Source of the DNA: Lachnospira eligens
GTDB lineage: Bacteria; Bacillota; Clostridia; Lachnospirales; Lachnospiraceae
Direction of reading: 5' to 3'
Length of the DNA: 64,000 bases
Assembly (NCBI RefSeq): GCF_009680455.1
Contig: NZ_WKRD01000001.1
Location: 310,001 to 374,000, forward strand
This document shows, piece after piece, positions 45,222-53,650 of the stretch (the stretch's first letter is position 1; each line of letters starts with the position of its first letter). The notes under the pieces were generated by a model that did no database searches, was not told the origin of the DNA, and saw only the letters and a list, made by a program, of their open reading frames with translations. The translations under genes were made by a program, and so were the position numbers.

Positions 45222-46286
45222 ATGAAAAAAATAGTACTTACCGGTGGTGGTACTGCCGGACATGTAACACCTAATATTGCCCTGCTTCCAAGCCTTAAGG
45301 AAGCCGGCTACGAGGTTTTCTATATCGGTTCATATACCGGTATTGAGAAAACTCTTATTGAAGATCTTGGAATTCCTTATTATGGTATTTCATCCGGCAA
45401 ATTAAGAAGATACAGAAGTCTTAAGAATCTGTCTGATCCATTCCGTGTGCTTCATGGACTTTTTCAGGCTAAGAGACTTATGAAAAAAATCAAACCTGAT
45501 ATCGTATTTTCTAAGGGAGGCTTCGTGTCTGTACCTGTTGTTCTTGCCGCCGGAAGCCGTCATATTCCAGTAATTATCCACGAATCTGATATGACACCAG
45601 GACTTGCCAACAAGATTGCTATGAGAAAAGCAACTAAAATATGCTGCAATTTCCCAGAGACACTTAAGTATCTTCCAGAAGGAAAAGCTGTTCTTACAGG
45701 TTCTCCTATAAGACAGGAGCTTTTGCTTGGCAATAAAGCTGCCGGACTTGACCTTTGCAACTTCACAACTGACAAACCGATCATTCTCGTCGTTGGCGGA
45801 AGCACTGGTGCTGTCCATGTTAATGAGGCTGTAAGAAGCATTTTACCTGAGCTTCTTAAGGATTTTCAGGTTGTTCACCTGTGTGGAAAAGGCAAGATGG
45901 ACGAATCTCTCAATGGAACTCCCGGCTATGTCCAGTTCGAGTACATAAGCGAACAGATGCGCGACCTTTTCGCAATCAGTTCTATCGTTATCTCGCGTGC
46001 AGGTGCCAATGCCATATGCGAACTGCTTGCTCTCAAGAAGCCTAATCTTCTGATTCCGCTTTCTGCTAATGCAAGCCGCGGCGACCAGATTCTTAATGCC
46101 AATTCTTTCAAGGAGCATGGTTATTCTATGGTTCTTACTGAGGAGGATATGAATAAGGATACTTTACTTGCCGCAGTCCGCAAGCTTTACGCTGACAGAC
46201 ACCAGTACATCATTAATATGGAAAAAAGTGAGCAGCAGGATTCTATTGACAAAATTATGAATTTAATTAAAGATAATAGTAAATAA
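45222..46286 (+). CDS. murG: UDP-GlcNAc:lipid I N-acetylglucosaminyltransferase
   Basis: A 354-residue MurG that converts lipid I to lipid II at the inner face of the membrane. GGGTAGHVTPN is the family's first Gly-rich loop, FSKGGFVSVPVVLAA and VGGSTGAVHVNEAV follow, and SRAGANAICELLALKKPNLLIPL is the UDP-GlcNAc site. It is the Gram-positive short form and lies outside a dcw cluster. CAGGAGA precedes ATG 45222. A PerR-like gene follows after 18 bases. Confidence 0.95.
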   Translation: MKKIVLTGGGTAGHVTPNIALLPSLKEAGYEVFYIGSYTGIEKTLIEDLGIPYYGISSGKLRRYRSLKNLSDPFRVLHGLFQAKRLMKKIKPDIVFSKGGFVSVPVVLAAGSRHIPVIIHESDMTPGLANKIAMRKATKICCNFPETLKYLPEGKAVLTGSPIRQELLLGNKAAGLDLCNFTTDKPIILVVGGSTGAVHVNEAVRSILPELLKDFQVVHLCGKGKMDESLNGTPGYVQFEYISEQMRDLFAISSIVISRAGANAICELLALKKPNLLIPLSANASRGDQILNANSFKEHGYSMVLTEEDMNKDTLLAAVRKLYADRHQYIINMEKSEQQDSIDKIMNLIKDNSK

Positions 46287-46304
46287 TAATCCGGAGGTGA
46301 TTTT

Positions 46305-46706
46305 ATGGGCGCTGTTAAACATAGCCGTCAGCGTGACGCTATCAAAACATTTCTTATGTCACGCAAAGACCACCCAACTGCCGATGTTGTATACACATTT
46401 GTCAAAAATGATTTTCCAAGCATAAGTCTTGGAACAGTTTATAGAAACCTTTCCTTTCTTGTGGAGCATGGCGAAGCCGTTACTGTTCCATGTGAGGACG
46501 GTTTCGTTCATTATGATGCCAATACGAAGCCGCATCTGCATTTTCAGTGCAGAAGGTGTAAATGTTTAATTGATATCACCAATCCATCTGACAATGAAAT
46601 CCTTGAAAACCTCGGAGCTAATGTTTCATCACATTTTCCGGGCAAAATCGAGGCTGGTTCAGTCTGCTTCTATGGATTGTGTGAAAAATGTGCTTCGGAA
46701 AATTAA
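46305..46706 (+). CDS. perR: Fur-family repressor, PerR-like
   Basis: A 133-residue Fur-family regulator. The winged helix includes HPTADVVYTFVKNDFPSISLGTVYRNLSFL; the regulatory metal site region is FVHYDANTKPHLHFQC, and the structural zinc site is CRRC plus CEKC. PerR is the best fit because the next gene is a reverse rubrerythrin, a classic PerR target in clostridia. GGAGGTGA precedes ATG 46305. Fe(II)- or Mn(II)-dependent repression lost on peroxide exposure is expected (family knowledge). Confidence 0.85.
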   Translation: MGAVKHSRQRDAIKTFLMSRKDHPTADVVYTFVKNDFPSISLGTVYRNLSFLVEHGEAVTVPCEDGFVHYDANTKPHLHFQCRRCKCLIDITNPSDNEILENLGANVSSHFPGKIEAGSVCFYGLCEKCASEN

Positions 46707-46727
46707 TATTTTTATAAGTCAACAAAA

Positions 46728-46783
46728 CAAAAATAGGAATCATTCCTATTTTTGTTGACAAACTGATTTATTTCTGTTATATT
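46728..46783 (+). promoter_or_regulatory. Promoter of reverse rubrerythrin with a Fur-type 7-1-7 operator
   Basis: TTGACA (46755-46760) and TATATT (46778-46783) have a 17-base spacer. Just upstream is TAGGAAT-C-ATTCCTA (46734-46748), a perfect 7-1-7 inverted repeat with the AATnATT core of Fur/PerR boxes, embedded in a 13-bp palindrome (46728-46754) that may also act as the perR terminator. Binding by PerR is inference. Confidence 0.65.
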
Positions 46784-46877
46784 CTAGTTACGAACTGATG
46801 AAACATTTTCAGAAGTTCCGATAAGTAGAGTTCAGGCTTATGCCTGTTATGTTTATAAACGAAAGGAGATTATTATT

Positions 46878-47423
46878 ATGAAGTATGTATGTACAGTATG
46901 TGGTTATGTTTATGAAGGAGAATCTCTTCCAGCAGATTTCGTCTGTCCAGTATGTAAGGCACCAGCAAGCAAGTTTGCTGCACAGACAGGTGAGAGAGAA
47001 TGGGCTGCTGAGCATGTTGTTGGCGTAGCTAAGGGCGTAAGCGAGGATATCGTTGCTGACCTTAGAGCTAACTTTGAAGGTGAATGTTCAGAGGTTGGTA
47101 TGTACCTTGCTATGGCAAGAGTTGCTCACAGAGAGGGTTATCCAGAAATCGGTCTTTACTATGAGAAGGCTGCCTGGGAAGAAGCTGAGCATGCTGCTAA
47201 GTTCGCTGAACTTCTCGGCGAAGTTGTAACAGACAGCACTAAGAAGAATCTTGAGATGAGAGTTGAAGCTGAGAACGGCGCAACAGCAGGTAAGACTGAC
47301 CTTGCTAAGAGAGCTAAGGCTGCTAACCTTGACGCAATCCATGATACAGTTCATGAGATGGCTAGAGATGAGGCTAGACATGGTAAGGCATTCGAGGGAC
47401 TTCTTAAGAGATACTTTGGTTAA
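46878..47423 (+). CDS. Reverse rubrerythrin
   Basis: A 181-residue non-haem iron peroxidase with its domains in reverse order: rubredoxin first ([11 protein letters not shown] and CPVC, four Cys ligands, residues 1-37), then a ferritin-like diiron domain with [28 protein letters not shown] and [13 protein letters not shown]. Such proteins reduce peroxide and oxygen with NADH-derived electrons in clostridia. AAAGGAG precedes ATG 46878. The promoter has a Fur-type box and the upstream gene is PerR-like, so peroxide induction is likely. Codon use is strongly biased, as expected of an abundant protein. Confidence 0.93.
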   Translation: MKYVCTVCGYVYEGESLPADFVCPVCKAPASKFAAQTGEREWAAEHVVGVAKGVSEDIVADLRANFEGECSEVGMYLAMARVAHREGYPEIGLYYEKAAWEEAEHAAKFAELLGEVVTDSTKKNLEMRVEAENGATAGKTDLAKRAKAANLDAIHDTVHEMARDEARHGKAFEGLLKRYFG

Positions 47424-47462
47424 TTGTAAGACCAATTGAATCGCATAATATAAGGATTCAAA

Positions 47463-47495
47463 GAGGAATAAGTTTTTGGACTTATTCCTCTTTTT
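47463..47495 (+). terminator. Terminator of reverse rubrerythrin
   Basis: GAGGAATAAG (47463-47472) pairs with CTTATTCCTC (47481-47490), then TTTTT. Confidence 0.9.
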
Positions 47496-47510
47496 AATTT
47501 CTCCTTTTCC

Positions 47511-47539
47511 TTGAATTCGACAATCTTAAATAGTATAAT
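47511..47539 (+). promoter_or_regulatory. Promoter of pgi
   Basis: TTGAAT (47511-47516) and TATAAT (47534-47539) with a 17-base spacer, 53 bases before the start codon. Confidence 0.7.
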
Positions 47540-47592
47540 TTTGTTATGATTTATTGTGTAATTAAATATTTGTAGAGAAGGAGATATGGATT

Positions 47593-49173
47593 ATGGTTTC
47601 ATGGAACAATTTAGACACACTTTCATCTTACAAGGAGTTAGCAGATGTTAAGCCAGCCTGTCTTACAGAAGTTATGTCTGGTGATAATGGTGCAGAACGC
47701 GTTAAGAATTACAGCATACCTATGGCTGCCGGCCTTTCATATAACTATGCATCTAAGCAGGTTGATGAAAATGTACTTGCTGCACTTGAAAAGCTTGCTG
47801 ATGAGGCTCAGCTTGCAGACAAGTTTAAGGCTTTATATAACGGAGAAGTTGTTAACACTGGTGAGAAGAGACTTGTTCTCCATCACATGACAAGAGGACA
47901 GTTAGGTGACGCTGTTGAAGCTGATGGCGTTGATAAGAGAACATTTTACAAGACACAGCAGGAAAGAATTGCAGAATTTGCTAACAAGGTGCATAACGGT
48001 GAGATTACCAATGCAGCCGGCGAGAAGTTCACAACTGTTGTTCAGATTGGTATCGGTGGAAGCGACCTCGGTCCTCGTGCAATGTACATAGCACTTGAGA
48101 ACTGGGCTAAGAAGAACAATGCATTTAAGATGGAAGCTAAGTTCATAAGCAATGTTGATCCTGATGACGCAGCCGCAGTGCTTGCTTCTACTGATGTTGC
48201 ACATTCTATATTCGTACTTGTTTCCAAGTCAGGTACAACACTTGAGACTCTTACTAACGAATCATTTGTTAAGGACGCATTAAAGAAGGCAGGACTTGAT
48301 CCTTCTAAGCATATGATTGCCGTAACAAGCGAGACTTCACCACTTGCCAAGAGTGATGATTATTTAGACGCATTTTTCATGGATGATTATATCGGAGGTC
48401 GTTTCTCTTCTACTTCATCAGTTGGCGGTGCAGTATTATCACTTGCTTTCGGACCTGAAGTATTTGCAGAATTCCTTGATGGTGCTGCAGAGGAGGACAA
48501 GTTATCAGCTAATCCTGATATGCGCAAGAACCCTGAGATGTTAGATGCCCTTATTGGTGTATACGAAAGAAATGTATTAGGTTATCCTTGTACAGCCGTT
48601 CTTCCATATTCACAGGCTTTAAGCCGTTTCCCTGCTCATCTTCAGCAGCTTGATATGGAATCTAACGGTAAGTCAGTAAACAGATTTGGTGAGCCTGTTA
48701 CTTATCCTACAGGACCTGTTATCTTTGGTGAACCGGGAACTAACGGACAGCATTCATTCTATCAGCTTCTTCATCAGGGAACTGACATTGTGCCATTACA
48801 GTTCATCGGATTTAAGAACAACCAGTTAGAAACAGATGTTACAATTCAGGACAGCACAAGCCAGCAGAAGCTTTGTGCAAATGTTGCTGCTCAAATTGTC
48901 GCATTTGCATGCGGAAAGTCAGATGAGAACCTTAACAAGAACTTCAAGGGCGAAAGACCTTCAAGCATTATTATCGGAGACAAGCTTACTCCTAAGACAC
49001 TTGGTGCTTTACTTGCCCACTTCGAGAACAAGATCATGTTCCAGGGATTCGTATGGAACATCAACAGCTTCGACCAGGAAGGTGTTCAGCTTGGTAAAGT
49101 ACTTGCCAAGAAGGTACTTGCTCATGATACAGATGGTGCTTTAAAAGTATATAGTGATTTACTTAATATCTAA
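47593..49173 (+). CDS. pgi: Glucose-6-phosphate isomerase
   Basis: A 526-residue PGI interconverting glucose-6-phosphate and fructose-6-phosphate. GIGGSDLGPRAM, SKSGTTLET, GGRFSSTSSVGG and GEPGTNGQHSFYQLLHQG are the family signatures. It is of the long type rather than the ~450-residue form common in Bacillota. AAGGAG precedes ATG 47593. It feeds the same glycolytic step as the two pfp genes in this window. Confidence 0.95.
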   Translation: MVSWNNLDTLSSYKELADVKPACLTEVMSGDNGAERVKNYSIPMAAGLSYNYASKQVDENVLAALEKLADEAQLADKFKALYNGEVVNTGEKRLVLHHMTRGQLGDAVEADGVDKRTFYKTQQERIAEFANKVHNGEITNAAGEKFTTVVQIGIGGSDLGPRAMYIALENWAKKNNAFKMEAKFISNVDPDDAAAVLASTDVAHSIFVLVSKSGTTLETLTNESFVKDALKKAGLDPSKHMIAVTSETSPLAKSDDYLDAFFMDDYIGGRFSSTSSVGGAVLSLAFGPEVFAEFLDGAAEEDKLSANPDMRKNPEMLDALIGVYERNVLGYPCTAVLPYSQALSRFPAHLQQLDMESNGKSVNRFGEPVTYPTGPVIFGEPGTNGQHSFYQLLHQGTDIVPLQFIGFKNNQLETDVTIQDSTSQQKLCANVAAQIVAFACGKSDENLNKNFKGERPSSIIIGDKLTPKTLGALLAHFENKIMFQGFVWNINSFDQEGVQLGKVLAKKVLAHDTDGALKVYSDLLNI

Positions 49174-49177
49174 CGAA

Positions 49178-49217
49178 AAAAGTCAGGGACTTAAGTTTCA
49201 TTAAGTCCCTGACTTTT
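49178..49217. terminator. Bidirectional terminator between pgi and hipT
   Basis: AAAAGTCAGGGACTTAA (49178-49194) and TTAAGTCCCTGACTTTT (49201-49217) form a perfect 17-bp stem with T-runs on both strands. The hipT stop codon (49216-49218) overlaps the stem. Confidence 0.9.
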
Positions 49218-50166
49218 ATTTTTCTAACACACTTATTCTTTTTTCCAACAACTCTACAAATTCATTCTTTAAATGTTCCGGCAACAATGACTCCATACAC
49301 ATATTAATAAATTTGTCTTTCTTCTTAACAATACTTTCAATCATTTTTTCAGCCGATACTTTGGAAATTCCACATTTCTCAGCATATATCAGAAAATCTT
49401 TTCTTCTTATGTTCTGCTTTTTTCCATTCATTGTAAGTGCAAATTGTTCTTTATCTTCCGGCATTATCAGATTAACCGGAAGCAGGTCATATGCTGGAGA
49501 AAGAATATATTCTCCACTTCCTTCTTCGGTCTCTATAAGAGAAAAATTCTTCAAATGCATATCAGAATTACCAACTACATATGAAAAAACTATTCTAAGA
49601 TATAACTCCGTCATATCCAGACCTTGTCTGCTTGAATACTTGTCTACTATTTTAGCACATCTCTCATATGAGCCTTTATATTTATCCTGCGTAAGTCTTA
49701 AATCCAACTGACAAAAATCTTCCATAGCTATCAATTGAACATTATCTTTACTTATCTTACGGTCAATTCTTTTTGTAATATACGCATAACTACCATTGTT
49801 CTGAATTAACGCATGTGGCACAGTTACTATCCCCACAATATCTGCCATACACATAACAAGCTGCTCTGCCTCAGGTAACGCCTCAAATTCATCAACCTGT
49901 GGTTTCAGAATGAATCCCGTTGGATAATTAACCATCGTAAGTCTTGCTTTCGTCTTTTCAGAGAACAAATGTAACGATAATTTTTTCTGAACGCCAGTAA
50001 CTGTATATCCTTTTGTTGTAGCTTCTAAAGCTATTTTTTCTATTATACTTTTATTTATATCGATTTCCGGAATCTCATTTGTTCCAAAAAATTTTTTAAT
50101 ACATTTTTTATGCCAGCCGTCTATTCCGCCATTATTTAATGTTTTTCCGCAACATAAACAATTCAT
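49216..50166 (-). CDS. hipT: HipT-like toxin kinase of a HipBST module
   Basis: A 316-residue HipA-fold Ser/Thr kinase lacking the N-terminal subdomain 1, which is encoded by the upstream hipS. It starts with a small Cys/His cluster (CLCCGK, GWHKKC). The Gly-rich loop is TVTGVQKKLSL: E. coli HipT has autophosphorylated serines in SIS at this place, here Thr55 and Thr57. The catalytic loop is GNSDMHLKN (Asp202, Asn207) and the metal site PAYDLL (Asp227), so it should be active. Known HipT proteins phosphorylate tryptophanyl-tRNA synthetase; the target here is unknown. ATG 50164-50166 overlaps the hipS stop by ATGA. Confidence 0.88.
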   Translation of the reverse strand: MNCLCCGKTLNNGGIDGWHKKCIKKFFGTNEIPEIDINKSIIEKIALEATTKGYTVTGVQKKLSLHLFSEKTKARLTMVNYPTGFILKPQVDEFEALPEAEQLVMCMADIVGIVTVPHALIQNNGSYAYITKRIDRKISKDNVQLIAMEDFCQLDLRLTQDKYKGSYERCAKIVDKYSSRQGLDMTELYLRIVFSYVVGNSDMHLKNFSLIETEEGSGEYILSPAYDLLPVNLIMPEDKEQFALTMNGKKQNIRRKDFLIYAEKCGISKVSAEKMIESIVKKKDKFINMCMESLLPEHLKNEFVELLEKRISVLEK

Positions 50167-50492
50167 TCCTTCACCTCTTTTATGCTGACATTTCCTATAC
50201 AATCCTTACAAGAAACAATAAGCAGACCAAATCTATCCTGTATATTTATTTTCCAATTTCTACTCACAACCTGAAGCATCCACCCCTCTGGAATAAGTCC
50301 ATCAAAAAAAGGAAATAATGTTTTCGAAGTATATGTCTGTTTGTAAAGCGGCATTGTAAGCGATACCGCACTAGCACCATAAGATTCAATATAATCACTG
50401 TCATAACTAAACAAATATCCATCATCTGTTTCACATAATTCCCCTGCATATACATTTCTAACATACACATAGGCAGTCCTTAAAATCTCCAT
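50163..50492 (-). CDS. hipS: HipS-like antitoxin (HipA N-terminal subdomain 1)
   Basis: A 109-residue protein equal to the detached N-subdomain of HipA: VYVRNVYAGELCETDDG, SLTMPLYKQTY and LFPFFDGLIPEGWML, which closes like the family's FF.NLLPEG. In HipBST systems the separate HipS neutralises the kinase. The start at 50490-50492 overlaps the hipB stop (TAATG), and the end overlaps hipT, so the three genes form one coupled unit. Confidence 0.88.
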   Translation of the reverse strand: MEILRTAYVYVRNVYAGELCETDDGYLFSYDSDYIESYGASAVSLTMPLYKQTYTSKTLFPFFDGLIPEGWMLQVVSRNWKINIQDRFGLLIVSCKDCIGNVSIKEVKE

Positions 50493-50692
50493 TATTTTTC
50501 CTTTCTTCCTGGTACTGCTTCCATTCCAAACATTGATAATGCAACATTAACTTTATCCATTCTTACTGTTTCTTTTCCCTGCTCCAATTCCCGGACAAAT
50601 CTTAATCCCAATCCTGAACGAATCGCAAATTCTTCCTGAGTAAGACCATTTGCTTTTCTATTTTGTTTTATAAACTCAGCAATTTTGTTCAT
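50492..50692 (-). CDS. hipB: HipB-like helix-turn-helix antitoxin/repressor
   Basis: A 66-residue Xre-type protein consisting of one HTH: IAEFIKQNRKANGLTQEEFA, then SGLGLRFVRELEQGKETV. It is short, without the C-terminal tail of E. coli HipB. GAGGGA precedes ATG 50690-50692. Three operator-like dyads lie upstream, the nearest inside its promoter, so it probably represses the operon. Confidence 0.88.
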   Translation of the reverse strand: MNKIAEFIKQNRKANGLTQEEFAIRSGLGLRFVRELEQGKETVRMDKVNVALSMFGMEAVPGRKEK

Positions 50693-50724
50693 TATTATTC
50701 CCTCTTCTTGTCTGTATATACATT

Positions 50725-50827
50725 TTATTACACCTTTTCGGGTATAATGTCAATATTTTTTAAGCAAAAAGCACCCGATAGGGTATATTTCATCAACAAA
50801 ATTGTATATTACACCCTAAAGGGTATA
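50725..50827 (-). promoter_or_regulatory. hipBST promoter with three operator dyads
   Basis: On the minus strand TTGACA (50748-50753) and TAATAA (50725-50730) have a 17-base spacer. Three 18-base dyads share the pattern TACACC(C)...GGGTATA: TACACCTTTTCGGGTATA (50729-50746), AGCACCCGATAGGGTATA (50770-50787) and TACACCCTAAAGGGTATA (50810-50827). Start-to-start distances are 41 and 40 bp, about four helical turns each. The first dyad lies between -35 and -10. Confidence 0.75.
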
Positions 50828-50861
50828 AAAATAGCAGAGACTTAAATTTCAAGTCCCTGCC
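50828..50861. terminator. Terminator of cysK
   Basis: GCAG-GACTT (50834-50843) pairs with AAGTC-CTGC (50851-50860) with one mismatch; TATTTTT follows on the minus strand and TTTTTT on the plus strand. Confidence 0.8.
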
Positions 50862-50875
50862 TTTTTTCTAATATA

Positions 50876-51814
50876 TTACTGTTCATTAAAAAGTGCTGTT
50901 GAAAGATATCTGTCACCTGAATCTGGAAGAAGTGCAACAATTGTCTTTCCTGCATTCTCTGGGCGGGCTGCAAGTATCTGTGCTGCCTTAAGTGCTGCAC
51001 CTGAAGAGATACCAACAAGTATACCCTCGCTCTTTGCAAAGCTTCTACCCTCTACGAATGCATCTTCATTCTCGATTGCGATAACTTCATCATATATCTT
51101 AGTATTAAGTGTATCTGGAACAAATCCTGCACCAATACCCTGAATCTTATGTGGTCCTGCCTCTCCCTTTGAAAGAACCGGGCTTGTAGCTGGCTCTACA
51201 GCAACAATCTTTACATCCGGGTTCTGTGACTTAAGGTATTCACCAACACCTGTAACAGTTCCGCCTGTACCCACACCTGCAACAAATATATCAACCTTTC
51301 CTTCTGTCTGCTCCCAGATTTCAGGACCTGTTGTAGCCTTATGAACTGCTGGGTTAGCTGGATTTACGAACTGGCCTAAGATTACTGAACCAGGATTCTG
51401 CTCCTTTAATTCCTCAGCCCTAGCGATAGCACCCTTCATACCCTTCGCGCCTTCTGTAAGAACAATCTCTGCACCATAAGCCTTAAGAAGATTTCTTCTC
51501 TCAACTGACATTGTATCTGGAAGAGTAAGAACTGCTCTGTATCCCTTAGCAACTGCAACTGCAGCAAGGCCAATACCTGTATTACCTGATGTAGGCTCTA
51601 TAATCATTGCTCCTGGCTTAAGCTCACCCTTCTTCTCAGCGTCCTCAATCATAGCAAGGGCAACCCTGTCCTTAACTGAACCGGCTGGGTTAAGATACTC
51701 AAGCTTTGTAAGAAGTGTAACTCCTTCAATTCCTGCATTCTTAGCGTAACGGCTTGCGTTAAGAAGAGGTGTGTTTCCAATAAGTTCCAATGCACTGTTA
51801 ATTACTTTACTCAT
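50876..51814 (-). CDS. cysK: Cysteine synthase (O-acetylserine sulfhydrylase)
   Basis: A 312-residue PLP enzyme that makes cysteine from O-acetylserine and sulfide. The PLP lysine is Lys48 in [20 protein letters not shown] binds the substrate carboxylate, and [11 protein letters not shown] the phosphate of PLP. Length and motifs match CysK rather than cystathionine beta-synthase. The start at 51812-51814 follows AAGGAGG by six bases. The leader has switch-like complementary segments. Confidence 0.95.
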   Translation of the reverse strand: MSKVINSALELIGNTPLLNASRYAKNAGIEGVTLLTKLEYLNPAGSVKDRVALAMIEDAEKKGELKPGAMIIEPTSGNTGIGLAAVAVAKGYRAVLTLPDTMSVERRNLLKAYGAEIVLTEGAKGMKGAIARAEELKEQNPGSVILGQFVNPANPAVHKATTGPEIWEQTEGKVDIFVAGVGTGGTVTGVGEYLKSQNPDVKIVAVEPATSPVLSKGEAGPHKIQGIGAGFVPDTLNTKIYDEVIAIENEDAFVEGRSFAKSEGILVGISSGAALKAAQILAARPENAGKTIVALLPDSGDRYLSTALFNEQ

Positions 51815-51872
51815 ACTAATCCTCCTTGTTTTGCGAAGCAAAATCCGAGTCCTTTGACGAGGAGAGGATTTT
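51815..51872 (-). promoter_or_regulatory. Switch-like leader of cysK with competing stems around the ribosome site
   Basis: On the minus strand AATCCTC (51864-51870) can pair with GAGGATT (51818-51824), which covers the ribosome site. The overlapping AAAATCC (51866-51872) can instead pair with GGATTTT (51840-51846), and that arm also competes with a TTTTGC/GCAAAA hairpin (51829-51843). It does not match the SAM-I riboswitch or T-box consensus as I know them. The mutually exclusive pairings are read directly; a regulatory role is inference. Confidence 0.4.
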
Positions 51873-51971
51873 AGCCTCCTTGTATTGAATGCATTTGCAA
51901 ATATGCTTTTGCGTTCCTATTAACCTACTAACTTGATGTGTAAATGTGTTGTTGAATATAAAATACCACTA

Positions 51972-52772
51972 TCAGCCTTCAATGTCAACACCATTTTCAT
52001 GACGAGTTTTAACCATTGCATCATGTGTAATATCTTTAATAACTTCACTGGCAATTATAAGTCCTACAACAGATGGTACAAATGCGGTTGAACCCGGAAT
52101 ATCGCGTCTTTCTGTACATTTGTGGGCTGCTCCCGGAGGACATATACAGTTAGTACGACAGCTGATTCCCATATCCTCAATAGGACGAACGGGCTTTTCC
52201 TTAGAGTATACGACCTTAAGGTGCTTAACATTCCTCTTCTTTAATTCTCTTCTCATAACTTTGGCAAGCGGGCATACCGATGTCTTATATATATCAGCAA
52301 CCTCAAATTCCGCCGGATTAAGCTTATTACCAGCACCCATACTGCTTATAATCGGGGTTCCTGCTTCCTGACACGCCATTACAAGTGCAATCTTAGCCGT
52401 TACAGTATCAACTGCGTCAACTACATAATCATATTTTGAAAAATCAAACTGATTCTTAGTCTCTGGAAGGAAGAAACATTTGTGTACTGTAACCTCACAA
52501 TTTGGATTAATATCATGGATTCTCTCTTTGCACACATCTGTCTTATACTGTCCTATTGTTTTTCTTGTTGCAATAATCTGCCTGTTAAGATTGGTAAGAC
52601 ACACCTTATCATCATCTATCACATCAATCGCACCTACACCGCTTCTTACAAGTGCCTCCACTGTATATCCACCAACGCCGCCTACACCAAATACTGCGAC
52701 ACGGGAATTTTCCAATATATCCATAGCTTCTTTACCAAACAGAAGCTCTGTTCTTGAAAACTGATTTAACAT
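51972..52772 (-). CDS. tcdA: tRNA threonylcarbamoyladenosine dehydratase
   Basis: A 266-residue ThiF/E1-like enzyme that cyclises t6A to ct6A at position 37 of tRNA. GVGGVGGYTVEALVRSG binds ATP, IDDDKVCLTNLNRQI follows, and DAVDTVTAKIALV is the adenylation region. The C-terminal CRTNCICPPGA carries extra cysteines, a variation within this group. The cognate sulfur relay genes are not adjacent. Confidence 0.9.
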   Translation of the reverse strand: MLNQFSRTELLFGKEAMDILENSRVAVFGVGGVGGYTVEALVRSGVGAIDVIDDDKVCLTNLNRQIIATRKTIGQYKTDVCKERIHDINPNCEVTVHKCFFLPETKNQFDFSKYDYVVDAVDTVTAKIALVMACQEAGTPIISSMGAGNKLNPAEFEVADIYKTSVCPLAKVMRRELKKRNVKHLKVVYSKEKPVRPIEDMGISCRTNCICPPGAAHKCTERRDIPGSTAFVPSVVGLIIASEVIKDITHDAMVKTRHENGVDIEG

Positions 52773-52865
52773 AGTTTGTCCTTTCTTTGCTTTTTGTATC
52801 TAAATTTTAATTCCTACTTATATGGTATGTCAATAATATTACTATCAATTTATCTTATAACAAAA

Positions 52866-52901
52866 CCCCTAATAATTACATTTTCATGTAATCATCAGGG
52901 G
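52866..52901 (-). terminator. Terminator of the MazF-like gene
   Basis: CCCCT and ATTACAT pair with ATGTAAT and AGGGG across two mismatches and a 4-base loop; GTTTTGTT follows on the minus strand. Confidence 0.75.
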
Positions 52902-52918
52902 CCTTTAGTTTTATAATC

Positions 52919-53650
52919 TTAGCAACACCTTTTCTTTACAAAAGCTATTACATCATCATTTTTTGACATAATATCAAAATCTTCCTCCATCTCTCCGATT
53001 GACAACCATTTAAATACTTTATCTCCAATTTCAAATTCATCCTTATCCATATATTCTGGCAACTCATCTAATCTAATCATATATAACTTATGATTATAAA
53101 TCTTATATACTCCATCACTTACAGAATATTTGCAATGCTTTGCTTGAGCTATATATTTGGTAGATAATTGTATTTTTAGTAAATTACTTATACTCAAATC
53201 AATATTTTCTTTATTATTATTCTGTGTACTTCTAAAATAAGGAAACAGCCAGCACTTCCATCTATTATCATATATTTGCAAAAATCTATTATTATTTTTT
53301 ATTGCAGCTAAAGAAAATTCATGAAAAGTCTCTGTTGTTATCTCAGCTACTAATTGTAGAATTTTAAGTAAATCTCTTTCTGTTAATTTTCCTATTTTAC
53401 GGTCAAGATTCCACTCACTTATACTTATTATTCTATCAATTCTTGCCCATGAAACTTTACTAAGTCCTGTCTGCTCCCAATCAGTTATCTCTATACTATA
53501 AGGAGTTTCCTTATCTTTACTTGTAACATACATAGCCAAAATAGCGATTTCATCATCATTAATTACAATTGCCGGGCGATGTTTCACAATATTACTATTT
53601 TCAAAAGGAAAATGCGTCCACCATACATCACCTATGTTATACTTTCCCAT
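52919..53650 (-). CDS. MazF/PemK-like toxin with an extra C-terminal domain
   Basis: A 243-residue protein. Residues 1-110 match MazF/PemK mRNA interferases: IGDVWWTHFPFEN, KHRPAIVIND, then VSWARIDRIISI and IGKLTERDLLKIL. Residues about 120-243 are an added domain, with RWKCWLFPYFRSTQ, YSVSDGVYKIYNHKLY and an end EDFDIMSKNDDVIAFVK. It recalls a Nudix fold but has no Nudix box, so I leave it unnamed. ATG 53648-53650 has AGGAG upstream and lies inside the end of the small upstream ORF. The pair looks like a type II toxin-antitoxin unit. Confidence 0.7.
   Translation of the reverse strand: MGKYNIGDVWWTHFPFENSNIVKHRPAIVINDDEIAILAMYVTSKDKETPYSIEITDWEQTGLSKVSWARIDRIISISEWNLDRKIGKLTERDLLKILQLVAEITTETFHEFSLAAIKNNNRFLQIYDNRWKCWLFPYFRSTQNNNKENIDLSISNLLKIQLSTKYIAQAKHCKYSVSDGVYKIYNHKLYMIRLDELPEYMDKDEFEIGDKVFKWLSIGEMEEDFDIMSKNDDVIAFVKKRCC

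Noticed and set aside
49216..50692. Two-gene HipBA system with a frameshifted hipA
   Set aside because: The detached N-subdomain has its own start overlapping the hipB stop, and the kinase has its own ribosome site and a Cys/His N-terminus, as expected for a true three-gene HipBST arrangement.
51815..51971. SAM-I riboswitch ahead of cysK
   Set aside because: The conserved SAM-I core and its four-way junction could not be found; only the local competing stems remain.
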